From contig NZ_BOQN01000076.1 in assembly GCF_018332695.1 (NCBI RefSeq), forward strand, positions 62,001 to 126,000: DNA of 64,000 bases, read 5' to 3'. This document shows positions 52,270 to 61,010 of this stretch, in pieces; position 1 is the stretch's first letter; the number at the start of each line of letters is the position of its first letter. The notes under the pieces were generated by a model that was given only the letters and a program-made list of their open reading frames with translations, had not been told where the DNA came from and searched no databases. Made by a program: the position numbers and the translations under genes. The DNA is from Paractinoplanes toevensis (lineage in GTDB: Bacteria > Actinomycetota > Actinomycetes > Mycobacteriales > Micromonosporaceae).

Positions 52270-53310
52270 CTACGTGGCGGTGAGATTTACCGGGGTGGAC
52301 TCGGGGCCGCGGCCGGCGGAGTTCCAGGAACTGATGGTGACGGTGTAGGTGCCGGGGGCGGGGAGTCTTGTGGAGAAGTGGTTGGCGAAGACGGTGACGT
52401 TGTTGTCCATCTCGACGAAGCGGACTACGTAGCCGTCGGTCGCGGTAGGCACGGCGTTCCAGGACAGGTAGGCAGTGCGGCCGGTCACGGAGGCCTTGAT
52501 CGCGGTAGGCGCGGGTGGGGGAGTGTCGTATGCCCGCGGAGCGGTGGAGGCGACCGGTCGTGCGGTGGGGGACGTGCCGGCGGCGTTGACCGCCGCGACG
52601 GTGTACGTGTGGGTGGAGCCCGGGGTCACGTCGCGTACGTAGTAGCTCGTCCAGGACAAGGCGCCGGCGGTGCCGATCTGGGTTCCGTCCCGGTAGACCA
52701 GATAGCGGGTGGCGCCGGGGGAGCCCACCCAACGCAGACTCACCGACGTGCTGCGCTGCTCGGCCGCCTGCACGTGGGTCGGCGCGATCGGGGTGACTAC
52801 CGTGCTTTCCGGGCCGTTCAGCGTTATCGCGTCGGCGTGGAAAGTGGACTGGCCGTACCCGCCGTGGACGTACACCCGGATGCGGGAGGTGTCCGGGCCG
52901 GTGACGAAGGACAGGCTCAGCGTCGACCAGTCGGCCGAGCCGGGGGCCGATGCGCTGCCGTAATCGGTGCCCAGTTCGGCGTAGCCGTCCTTGAACCTCC
53001 CGGTGAGCTCGTACTGGGAGTCGGGCTGCACCGGAATGATCTGCCAGCAGCCGGCGGTGGACCGGGCGGTGGGTGTGCCGGCGAGCTGGAAGTCGTTGGC
53101 CAGGTCGGGGTCTAGTTGCACCACCCGGGCGCCGGGTCCGCAGGTCCATGGGGCCGGACCGGGCTGGAGGTACGCGTGGTCGAAGTTGCCGTTCGCGATC
53201 AGGTTGGGTGGCGGCATCGGTGGCACGGCTGCCGCCCGGCCGGTCGGCACGGCCAGGCAGAACGCGATCGTGGCGGCCGCGGCTGCGGCATGTCCCAGGC
53301 GACGAAGCAC
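52270..53310 (-). CDS. Secreted FN3 protein with carbohydrate-binding-like N-terminal domain
   Basis: This 346-residue protein has a signal peptide (AAAAAATIAFCLAVPTG). A beta-sandwich domain follows (LIANGNFDHAYLQPGP ... SFVTGPDTSRIRVYVHGG), like CBM6/CBM4-type or DUF642-like modules, then two FN3 modules (about 170-255 and 262-346). No catalytic domain is present, so it is probably an adhesin or helper. The GTG start has AGGAGGAG seven bases upstream. Composition suits its neighbours. Confidence 0.78.
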   Translation of the reverse strand: MLRRLGHAAAAAATIAFCLAVPTGRAAAVPPMPPPNLIANGNFDHAYLQPGPAPWTCGPGARVVQLDPDLANDFQLAGTPTARSTAGCWQIIPVQPDSQYELTGRFKDGYAELGTDYGSASAPGSADWSTLSLSFVTGPDTSRIRVYVHGGYGQSTFHADAITLNGPESTVVTPIAPTHVQAAEQRSTSVSLRWVGSPGATRYLVYRDGTQIGTAGALSWTSYYVRDVTPGSTHTYTVAAVNAAGTSPTARPVASTAPRAYDTPPPAPTAIKASVTGRTAYLSWNAVPTATDGYVVRFVEMDNNVTVFANHFSTRLPAPGTYTVTISSWNSAGRGPESTPVNLTAT

Positions 53311-53429
53311 GGCGACTCCTCCTTGCTAATCGACAAATGTCAATCTACAAGCTCTAGGGGCCGAAGGCGTCCCCGTACTTCTCGCGGGATGAGCGTGTGA
53401 CCGTCCATCTGCTGGGGGATTAGGCGCTT

Positions 53430-53921
53430 ATGGCGCAGGGTGACGGCGGCACCAGGACGGCGGATGGGCGATATCTCGTCGTGTCCGGGCGGCGGTGGCG
53501 GGCTACCGACCCGGCCGTTCCCGAGGCGCTGCGGCAGGAGCTGGTCAACGAACTGATGGCCGCTCGGCGCCTGGTTCGTAGTGATCCGGAGTCGGCCCGT
53601 CCTCGGGTGCAGGATGCCAAGGTCGCACTGGGTGAGCGCGGCGACCCGTGGTGGGAGCCGACGCCCGGCGGCCGCCGGGTGCGGCTGGCGGCGGCGATGC
53701 GTGCGTTGCTGCGGCACCGTCAGCCCGATGCCACCATCTGCCCGAGTGATGCGGCCCGGGTGGCCGGGGGTGAGTCCTGGCGGGACCTGATGGACGTGGC
53801 GCGGGAGGTGGCCGCCGAGCTTTCGCGGGAGGGAATCATCGCCGTCCGGCAGCATGGCGTCGACGTTGATCTGGCGGCCGTGGTCGGGCCTGTTCGCCTT
53901 GCGCGCGGGCCCGGCTGGTGA
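53430..53921 (+). CDS. DUF3253-containing protein
   Basis: This 163-residue cytoplasmic protein has an N-terminal part with DGRYLVVSGRRWRATDPAVP and a C-terminal winged-helix-like DUF3253 (QPDATICPSDAARVAGGESW, DLMDVAREVAAELSREG). This fusion is common in actinobacteria and is sometimes mislabelled a Tol transporter; no transport feature is visible. Function unknown. Confidence 0.82.
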   Translation: MAQGDGGTRTADGRYLVVSGRRWRATDPAVPEALRQELVNELMAARRLVRSDPESARPRVQDAKVALGERGDPWWEPTPGGRRVRLAAAMRALLRHRQPDATICPSDAARVAGGESWRDLMDVAREVAAELSREGIIAVRQHGVDVDLAAVVGPVRLARGPGW

Positions 53922-53927
53922 GCCGGC

Positions 53928-54521
53928 TCAGCGGTTGACGATGTAGTGCAGGTGCAGCACGCGATCGCCCTGGACCACGGCGTCGGGGTCGGCCAGGAGG
54001 ACCGTGCCGGTGTGGTGGCCGAAGAAGCGCACGCCTTTGCCCAGGACCACCGGCGCGACGTCCATGGCTACCTCGTCGACCAGTCCGGCGGAGAACGCCT
54101 GGCCGCCTACGTCCCCGGCGGTTACGCAGACCAGGCCGTCTCCGGCCAGGTCTTTGGCCAGCGCTACTCCTGCCTCGACGGAGTCGGCCGGGTGGAACGG
54201 TGCGTCCGGGTATTTCGCCAGCCACTCCGGTGGCAGCGGGCGGTGCGTGACCACGACGACGTGGTCGCCCGCGGCGGGAACGCCCGCCCAGCCGTCGGTG
54301 GTGTCGAACAGGTGGCGGCCGATCACCGTGGTCTTGATGTCGGCCCAGAACGGTCGCACGTAGTCGGCGGAGGCCTGGCTGACGTTGAACGGCCACCGGT
54401 CGTTGACGTGGACCCGCACGTCGCCGTTGCCGTACCAGTCGAAGAGCGGGCCTACGGTGTCGTCGGTGTTGGCGATGTATCCGTCCACCGAGACCACCGC
54501 CTGCATGACGACTCTGGCCAT
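53928..54521 (-). CDS. Dihydrofolate reductase-fold protein (RibD C-terminal family)
   Basis: This 197-residue protein has the DHFR/RibD_C fold: MARVVMQAVVSVDGYIA at the start, TTVIGRHLFDTTDGW, VVVVTHRPLPPEW, and LVDEVAMDVAPVVLGKGVRF near the end. It is probably an NADPH-dependent reductase of unknown substrate; many such genes are accessory, not folate enzymes. It ends six bases from the convergent DUF3253 gene. Confidence 0.87.
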   Translation of the reverse strand: MARVVMQAVVSVDGYIANTDDTVGPLFDWYGNGDVRVHVNDRWPFNVSQASADYVRPFWADIKTTVIGRHLFDTTDGWAGVPAAGDHVVVVTHRPLPPEWLAKYPDAPFHPADSVEAGVALAKDLAGDGLVCVTAGDVGGQAFSAGLVDEVAMDVAPVVLGKGVRFFGHHTGTVLLADPDAVVQGDRVLHLHYIVNR

Positions 54522-54542
54522 CGCATTAGCTCCTCAACGTGA

Positions 54543-55097
54543 GACCGCCGACGACATTACGCGTGGATCGTCAGGCTTGGTGACCACGACGTCGAGCTTG
54601 CCGGCTGTCGCGACCTGTTGGTCGCCGGCCCGGGCGGTGCGGCCGGGATCCAGGTCGTCAACCGTGTTCTCCTGGCCCGGCTGCTGCACGACGTCGAGCA
54701 GGCGTGGCGGCGTGGCTGGCAGCCGGCCGAGGTGTGGTGGGAGCACGACGACCACTATGTAACAGCCTGGGGTGACCGGCAGGGCGTCGATCGGGGCACG
54801 GTGATCACCCTGCTGATCGAGGTGCTTCGCCTGCTCGCCACCTTGCCGGCGATCGAGGTGGTCGGTCCGGTGCCCGGTGACGCACGGCCGGCCCAGGCGT
54901 CCGCACCGGCCGACCTCGATCAGCGGATGCTGGACCGGGTCCGGGCGTTGCTGGCCAAGGCCGAGTCCACCGACTTCACCGAGGAGGCCGATGCGTTCAC
55001 CGCCAAGGCGCAGGAGCTATCGTCGGCTTTCGCACTGACCTGGACTCCACCGAACTGCCGCGCATCACTACGCGACCGGCAAGAGCTCACCACGTAG
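54543..55097 (+). pseudogene. DUF2786 protein remnant, broken at both ends
   Basis: The frame opens after a stop at 54540 with no good start codon. Its middle is clearly a DUF2786 protein: LLHDVEQAWRRGWQPAEV, then RMLDRVRALLAKAESTDF and EEADAFTAKAQEL. The family normally continues with a helical ...MARHSID... segment and 150 or more residues. Here the frame changes to unrelated sequence (SSAFALTWTPPN...) and stops. A deletion that joined two points is the simplest reading. Confidence 0.65.
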
Positions 55098-55148
55098 TGA
55101 TCTTCGGCCCGTTCCGGGCGGCGGAAGGTCGCGGAAGGGCCATGACAC

Positions 55149-56885
55149 TCAGAGGTCGAGGGTGACGGCCGTGCGGGGGCGCGCGCAGCAGATCAGCACG
55201 TTGCCCTCGGCGGGTGGGTCGATCGGCTCCGGGTCGTAGGTGACCTCGCCGGACAGCAGGCCGGACTCGCAGTTGTGGCACACCCCGGTGCGGCAGGACC
55301 AGCGGGCCGGCACGTCGCACGCCTCGGCCAGGTCGAGCAGGCCGGCGCAGTCGGCCGGCCACGGGACGGTCAGGCCGCTGCGGGCGAACGACACGGCCGG
55401 GCCGGTGCCGGGGACACCCGCGGGGGGATGCGGTGGGCGGGCCGGGGCCGCGGCAATGCCGGGGGTCAGGCCGGGCCGGGCGCCGAAGATCTCGGCGTGG
55501 ATGCGCTCGGCCGGCAGGCCGGCCTCGATCAGGGCCGCGGTCACCGCGGCGAGGAAGGCGGGCGGGCCGCAGAGGTACGCGTCGGCTTCGTGCGGCAATT
55601 CGAGCGTACGGAACAGGTCCGCCGAGAAATGGCCGGTGCCGTCGTAGTCGGTGCCGAGCCGGTCGGCCGGATCGGGGCGGCTGAACCGGATGTGGGAGTG
55701 GGCGTGCGGCAGGCCGGCCAGCAGCGTCGCGGTCTCGGAGGCGAACGGGCGGTCGGCGCCGTCGCGGGCCGCCTGCAGCCACCACACCTCGCGGGCCGGC
55801 TTCTCCTCGGCCAGCGCGTGCAGCATGGCCAGCACCGGAGTCGCCCCGACGCCGCCGCTGATCAGCAGCACCGGGGTCGGCGCCGGCCGCAGCACGAACG
55901 AGCCGCGCGGCGCGGCTACGTCGACCAGGTCGCCCGGGTGGACCTGGGTGTGCAGGTAGGTGCTGGCCGCGCCGTGCGGTTCCTGCTTGACGCTGATCCG
56001 GTACTCCGCGTCGCCCGGGCGGCCGGACAACGAGTAGCTGCGGGTGAGTGCCTGCGGTAGCCGTACGGTCAGGAATTGGCCGGGAAGCGCGGCCGGCAGT
56101 GGCCGGCCCGCCGGATCGGCCAGCCGGACCGACGCGATGGTTTTGCTCTCCGGTTCGATGGCCGTGACCCGGAGTGGGCGGAAGCCGGGCCAGGCCGGCG
56201 GCGGCCCGGCGGCGATCAGGCCGGCGTTGCCGCTCGCCGACGACGGCTCGGCCAGCATCGCCCGGAACGAGCCCTGCCAACCGGGGCTGAGCGCGGGGAT
56301 GTGCAGTGCGCGCTCGATCCGCTCGCGCGGGTGTCCGGGCCGGTAGAGCAGGCCGTCCACCTCGGCCACGGTCATCCGTTCCGGGCCGTCGGCGACCTTG
56401 ACGATGTCGTCGCCGGCCCGCACCTCGCCCTCGCGCAGCACCCGGAAGTAGAAGCCGGGGCGGCGGTGCTGCACCAGCAGCGCCGGCATCCGCGGATCGT
56501 CCATCCGGATGCCGACCCGGTAGCAGGTGACCCGCGGCTGGGTCACCTCGAACTCCGCGGTGCCGATGCGGTAGCGGTCGCCGATGCAGACCTCGTCGTC
56601 CGGCAGGCCCTCGACGGTGAAGTTCTCGCCGAACTGGCCGGGCGTGAAGTCGTCCCGGCCGAGGAACTCCTGCCAGTACCGGTACGAGTCGAGCTGGTAG
56701 ACGAAGACGGCCCGCTGCTCGCCGCCGTGACCGCCGAGGTCACCCTGGCCGTCGCCGTCGATGTTGAGACGCCGGACCGTGGCCGGCCCCTCGACGGGTG
56801 CCTTCCAGATGCCGGTGTGGACCGTCCGGCCCTGCCAGAGCACGTCCTTGGGCAGACCGACGTTGACCGACCGCAGCGTTGCCAT
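55149..56885 (-). CDS. MOSC / flavin reductase / 2Fe-2S ferredoxin fusion
   Basis: This 578-residue protein joins a YiiM-type MOSC domain (about 1-190; GGHGGEQRAVFVYQLDSYRYW, GENFTVEGLPDDEVCIG, QPRVTCYRVGIRM) to a ferredoxin reductase unit (RSYSLSGRPGDAEYRISVK, LLISGGVGATPVLAML, AYLCGPPAFLAAV). It ends with a plant-type 2Fe-2S domain (CRTGVCHNC and a fourth Cys in LICCARP). Electrons would go NAD(P)H-flavin-FeS, probably to a molybdenum-type or N-hydroxy-compound reduction at the MOSC end. ATG 56885 begins the MOSC strand; an earlier start at 56927 adds 14 residues. Confidence 0.9.
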   Translation of the reverse strand: MATLRSVNVGLPKDVLWQGRTVHTGIWKAPVEGPATVRRLNIDGDGQGDLGGHGGEQRAVFVYQLDSYRYWQEFLGRDDFTPGQFGENFTVEGLPDDEVCIGDRYRIGTAEFEVTQPRVTCYRVGIRMDDPRMPALLVQHRRPGFYFRVLREGEVRAGDDIVKVADGPERMTVAEVDGLLYRPGHPRERIERALHIPALSPGWQGSFRAMLAEPSSASGNAGLIAAGPPPAWPGFRPLRVTAIEPESKTIASVRLADPAGRPLPAALPGQFLTVRLPQALTRSYSLSGRPGDAEYRISVKQEPHGAASTYLHTQVHPGDLVDVAAPRGSFVLRPAPTPVLLISGGVGATPVLAMLHALAEEKPAREVWWLQAARDGADRPFASETATLLAGLPHAHSHIRFSRPDPADRLGTDYDGTGHFSADLFRTLELPHEADAYLCGPPAFLAAVTAALIEAGLPAERIHAEIFGARPGLTPGIAAAPARPPHPPAGVPGTGPAVSFARSGLTVPWPADCAGLLDLAEACDVPARWSCRTGVCHNCESGLLSGEVTYDPEPIDPPAEGNVLICCARPRTAVTLDL

Positions 56886-56998
56886 TACCGCATCGTCCAG
56901 CAAACCGGGGCGGCTGAGAAGGATCACGCCGGTGACGGTCCCGTGACGGTGCCGCCGGGACGCTGGGCAGGTCCCGGTCCCGGCTGCGGAGGTGGGCG

Positions 56999-59900
56999 AT
57001 GAGCTCCGGCTTCGCGGGTGCCGTCAGGCGTCCCGGCACCGAGGTGCGGGACGCCGCTCCCCGGGAGCCGGCCGCGCGGAAGGCCGCCGGCGCCCACTGG
57101 CCCGCCTGGGTGCAGCGCTGCGGCATCGGATCGACCTGCGGATGCGGCCCGGAGGAGAAGCAGGCCGGCATCGAACGCGACCTTCAGCAGTACGGGGTGC
57201 AGCGCCATCCGGTCACGGTGGGGCCGCTGGACGATCCGTACGAGCGGCAGGCGGCCGATGTGGCGTCGGCGGTGGGCGGTGGCGGCCGGGTGCCGGTCCG
57301 GAGGGCACCGCAGGCGGCGGCCGGAACTCCGGGCGGGCACGCGCTCGGCCACCTGGTCGACGCGCCGCCGGCTGGGCGGCCGGTCGCCGGGCACGTGCTC
57401 GCGGCGGTGGAACCGATGCTGGGGCAGGACCTTTCCGGCGTACGGGTGCATGCCGACGAGGCCAGTAACAGCGCCGCCCGGGACATCGGCGCCAAGGCCT
57501 TCACCCACGGGAATCACATCTTCCTCGGGGCCGGGCAGAGCGACCTCGACGTTCCGCTGATGGCCCACGAGCTGACCCACACCGTGCAGCAGGGCGGCGG
57601 ACCGGCGCCGGAAGCGGTGCAGCGGCTGCCAAGCCTGGACGACATCGCCGATGCGGCGAGCGCGGTCGGCGGCGGGATCGCGGATGCGGCGAGTGCGGTG
57701 GGCGAGGGCGTCGTGGATGCGGCGAGTGCGGTGGGCGAGGGCGTCGTGGATGCGGCGAGTGCGGTCGGCGACGCCGCCGTGAGCGCCGCCGACGCCGTCG
57801 CGGGCGCCGGCCAAGCCGCCTGGGACTCGGTTGCCGGGGCGATCGGTGACGTGGTCTCGCTGGGCGACGGCGGCCTCGTGATCACCCCGCCGGACCTCTG
57901 CCTCGGCCCGTTCACCACCGGGTTCGATCTACCGCCGATCAGCGGGGATCTGATGGTCCCGGTCGCGTCGCTGTCCTTCGGCCCGGTCTCGCTGGACGGG
58001 AGCATCGGCGTCACCGGCGCTATCGAGCCGAAGGTGGAACTGCAACTGGGTCCGGTCTGCCTCACCGGCGTACGCATCGTGGTCGATCCACTGGGCGAGT
58101 CGAGCACCAGCGGCACCATCTCGGCCGCCGTCGCCGGATCGTTGGGCGCCGAGGTCCGGGCCGGCCTGCGGGGCGAGCTCGAACTCACCGTGATCGTGCC
58201 GATCGAGGGAATCCCGGTGCCGATCACCGTGCCACTCGTCGCGCTCGAGGGTGGCGCGGCCGGTCTGCTGCGCGGGATCGTCGGCGGCAAGTTCACCGCC
58301 GGCGGCAAACTCGGCGGCGGCTGGGGGCACGGCATCACCCTGGACCAGCAGGAGCGGGTCGACCTGGGCATCGGCGCCGACCTGTTCCTCGGCGCGTACG
58401 GGCAGCTCGACCTGTTCGGCAAGAAGATCTGCCGGCTGTACTGGGAGCCGTACGCCTGGCACGGGGATCTCGGCACCACGTTCGGCCTCGACCTCGGGAT
58501 CGACGTCGGCCTCACCCACCGGCCGCGAATCACCCCGAAGCTGCACCCGCCGGAACGGCTGGACAAGCCGTTTCAGGAGATCGGGCTGGCGCTGAGCCGG
58601 GGTGGGTTCCGGGACGACTGCCCGATCATCGACAAGCTGTGTGATTTCCTCCGGACCCGGAACCTGCTCCCGTCCCGGCGCGGCGGCCGGTGGGATTGGA
58701 CCGGCGACTTCGGCCCCGGCCCCCGGCTGCCCGGACCGCTCGAGGTCTATCCGGTCGATCCGCGCCGGGCCAGCCGCGCGAAGTGCCGCGGGGCCTGCGG
58801 GAAGAACTGCAACGCCTGCTCCGAACCCCGGACCCACCGGGTCACCGATCCGGCGACCGGCGACGTCTGGGAATACACCATCTTCACGGTCGGGGGTACG
58901 CACAACGGCTGCCGCGAGCACGACGCGGCGTTCGACTGGGCCGCGCAGGAGCACGACGAGACGGGCCCGCTCGACATCCTGATGCCGTGGCACATGGCCG
59001 CCAACGTCGAGTGTCTCTGTAACAACCTGGCCGGCAACTGCCTCGCCTGGATCGCCGGCCTGCCACCGCACGACGGCACGATGAACTTCGCGGACATGGC
59101 CCGGGTGGTCGCGCACGGCAATGCCGGTGACATCGACAACCTGTCCGAGGAGGAGTTGCTCGACCGGTGCGCGAAGGGCTTACTGCCGCCGGACGTCTGC
59201 AAGCCCCTCGAAGACGACATGATCAGCCGCTTCGGCAACCGGCGGCGCAACCTGGGACTCGACCCGGACAAGGATCCGAAGACCCTGATGCGCCCGGACG
59301 ACGCGCCGATCCTCGAAGCCTTCCGGCGCCTCTACAACCGGCTGGACAGCTGGAGCATCGTCATCCGCACCAAGCATCCCGACCTGGAGCCGGAGTTCCG
59401 TGGCTTCGATCTCGAGATCAAGCGCGACGTGTGGCTGAAGCGCCTCAAGGCGGCCGGGAAGACCTACAAGGAGCAGTTCCGGGATCTGCGCGAGGGCGAC
59501 ACCGGCAAGGCCGCCGACGCCTATCATGCCGAGGTGCTGGGCGGCATCGCCACGGAGATCGACACCCTCAACCGCGAAATAGCCGCCTGGTACGCGCGAA
59601 AGACCGGCTCTACCGAGACCGTCGACGAGATCATGGAGCGGGTCCACGTGACCGGCACCGAGCTGTGGCGCGAGGAGTGGCGGCAGGCCATCCTGCAGGT
59701 TAACCGGATCCTCGCCCTGCTGTGGCCGCCGGCCCGCACCCGCCTGCTTCTCTTCGTTGGCCAGCAGCGCAGCGCGAATCCCGGCGTCGACCTCGGCGGC
59801 GAGGTCGGTCAGCTCGATTACATCGGCAGCCTGGCCACCGGCTTCAAGGGCCCGCCGAAGCAGCAGATCCGCTTCAACCCGCAGAAGTTCGACGTGGACG

Positions 59901-60691
59901 CCAACCTGGAGGCCCCGCCGCTGGCGAAGTTCGCGCTGTTCCGCAACCCCACCCTGGTGCCGGACCGTGGCCGCATCTTCGGCCGGGTCACCACCATCGA
60001 GCCGTTGCACCGCTTCACCGGCGACGCCGACGCCCAGTTCCGGTCCAAGGTGAAGGGTTACGACGCGAGCGACCCGTTCGACGTAGCTCTGACCGACGTC
60101 CCGGAACTCCCGACCCAGACCCGCGAGCGGCTGGCCACCGAGCGCATGTTCGAGCTGAGAACGACCCTGGACGCGGCGGCCTACCAGCGCCTGATCGACG
60201 AGGTCGACGCAGGCGGTTACCTCGAGCCGGACGGCACGGTCCGCAAGGACCTGTCCGAGGCCGAGTTCGCCGCGCTCAGCGCGATCCTGGACGGACCGGG
60301 TCAGGGACCGGGCAGCAGTCATCTCCTCAACCGCCAGGACCTCATCGACGAACTGGCGCGGAACGGTGTCAAGCACAATCCGGAGGACATTCTCGAGATC
60401 GGCAAGGACCCCTCCGGGAAGATCATCTTCCTTGAGAAGGGCAATAGCCGAGCCGGCCTGCAGCACATTCTGGAGCGGCATGCCCAGGACTTCGCGAACG
60501 TCGGTGTCCCGGCGGACAAGGTCGGCAGGCTGGTGTTCGAGGCGGTCGTCTCGGGGCAGGTGGTCGGTACCACCGGCCGGACGAGGCCGAGGCCCGTCTA
60601 CGAGGTCGTGTTCGAGGGCCAGACCTATAGGGTCACGGTCACCGTGGCCGTCAACGGTTTCATCGTGGGGGCGAATCCTGTTGGGAGTTGA
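56999..60691 (+). CDS. DUF4157 multidomain protein with toxin-like C-terminus (eCIS-linked effector candidate)
   Basis: This 1,230-residue protein has no signal peptide. It has a Cys-rich lead (CGIGSTCGCG, 41-50) and a DUF4157 domain (about 76-205) with the metallopeptidase motif HELTH at 190-194, as in proteins encoded beside contractile injection systems. Five 11-residue repeats (DAASAVGEGVV type, 217-271) follow, then a long beta-rich part (290-560) and a Cys-rich part with GCREHD (His641/Asp642) recalling phospholipase A2. After helical regions, a C-terminal domain (about 1120-1230) with LQHILERHAQDF and VNGFIVGANP resembles BECR-fold RNase toxins. A small gene follows 20 bases later and is a candidate immunity gene. 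DUF4157 is seen; the toxin labels are inference. Confidence 0.8.
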   Translation: MSSGFAGAVRRPGTEVRDAAPREPAARKAAGAHWPAWVQRCGIGSTCGCGPEEKQAGIERDLQQYGVQRHPVTVGPLDDPYERQAADVASAVGGGGRVPVRRAPQAAAGTPGGHALGHLVDAPPAGRPVAGHVLAAVEPMLGQDLSGVRVHADEASNSAARDIGAKAFTHGNHIFLGAGQSDLDVPLMAHELTHTVQQGGGPAPEAVQRLPSLDDIADAASAVGGGIADAASAVGEGVVDAASAVGEGVVDAASAVGDAAVSAADAVAGAGQAAWDSVAGAIGDVVSLGDGGLVITPPDLCLGPFTTGFDLPPISGDLMVPVASLSFGPVSLDGSIGVTGAIEPKVELQLGPVCLTGVRIVVDPLGESSTSGTISAAVAGSLGAEVRAGLRGELELTVIVPIEGIPVPITVPLVALEGGAAGLLRGIVGGKFTAGGKLGGGWGHGITLDQQERVDLGIGADLFLGAYGQLDLFGKKICRLYWEPYAWHGDLGTTFGLDLGIDVGLTHRPRITPKLHPPERLDKPFQEIGLALSRGGFRDDCPIIDKLCDFLRTRNLLPSRRGGRWDWTGDFGPGPRLPGPLEVYPVDPRRASRAKCRGACGKNCNACSEPRTHRVTDPATGDVWEYTIFTVGGTHNGCREHDAAFDWAAQEHDETGPLDILMPWHMAANVECLCNNLAGNCLAWIAGLPPHDGTMNFADMARVVAHGNAGDIDNLSEEELLDRCAKGLLPPDVCKPLEDDMISRFGNRRRNLGLDPDKDPKTLMRPDDAPILEAFRRLYNRLDSWSIVIRTKHPDLEPEFRGFDLEIKRDVWLKRLKAAGKTYKEQFRDLREGDTGKAADAYHAEVLGGIATEIDTLNREIAAWYARKTGSTETVDEIMERVHVTGTELWREEWRQAILQVNRILALLWPPARTRLLLFVGQQRSANPGVDLGGEVGQLDYIGSLATGFKGPPKQQIRFNPQKFDVDANLEAPPLAKFALFRNPTLVPDRGRIFGRVTTIEPLHRFTGDADAQFRSKVKGYDASDPFDVALTDVPELPTQTRERLATERMFELRTTLDAAAYQRLIDEVDAGGYLEPDGTVRKDLSEAEFAALSAILDGPGQGPGSSHLLNRQDLIDELARNGVKHNPEDILEIGKDPSGKIIFLEKGNSRAGLQHILERHAQDFANVGVPADKVGRLVFEAVVSGQVVGTTGRTRPRPVYEVVFEGQTYRVTVTVAVNGFIVGANPVGS
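57647..57811 (+). repeat. In-frame 33-bp tandem repeats inside the DUF4157 gene
   Basis: Five 11-codon repeats encode DAASAVGxGxx. Copies at 57683-57715 and 57716-57748 are identical at DNA level, showing recent duplication; outer copies have diverged. They form an Ala/Gly/Val-rich amphipathic helix that links the DUF4157 domain to the beta-rich part. Confidence 0.85.
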
Positions 60692-60710
60692 CCAGGGGGT
60701 CATCCGGGTG

Positions 60711-61010
60711 ATGACCGACTATGACTGCTTTCCGCTCTGGCTGCGCGGCGGCGCCGGACCGACGAACATCGACCCGGCCACCCTGCCGATCTCGGCCGCG
60801 CTGGCGGAGGAACTGCTGGCCTGGGCCGACGAATACGACGACACCCTCGATCGCGACGATCCACTCGCCTCGGGATTCGCCGATCGAGATGCCGAGCTCG
60901 CCTTCTACGCGCACGGCCGCGAGCTGGCCCACCGGCTGGCCGGTGAGCTTGGTGAGACGGTCGACTATTTCGACGGTCCAGCGGCGCGGGACGAGCGGAT
61001 CTCGCCGTGA
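60711..61010 (+). CDS. Small acidic protein, candidate immunity protein
   Basis: This 99-residue cytoplasmic, acidic protein includes DYDCFPLWLRGGAGPTNIDP and ELLAWADEYDDTLDRDDP, then a helix (YAHGRELAHRLAGELGETV) and YFDG. Small acidic helical proteins directly after toxin genes are usual immunity proteins. It starts 20 bases after the DUF4157 gene and its stop overlaps the LRR gene start (GTGA), so all three are coupled. I do not know a named family. Confidence 0.7.
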   Translation: MTDYDCFPLWLRGGAGPTNIDPATLPISAALAEELLAWADEYDDTLDRDDPLASGFADRDAELAFYAHGRELAHRLAGELGETVDYFDGPAARDERISP

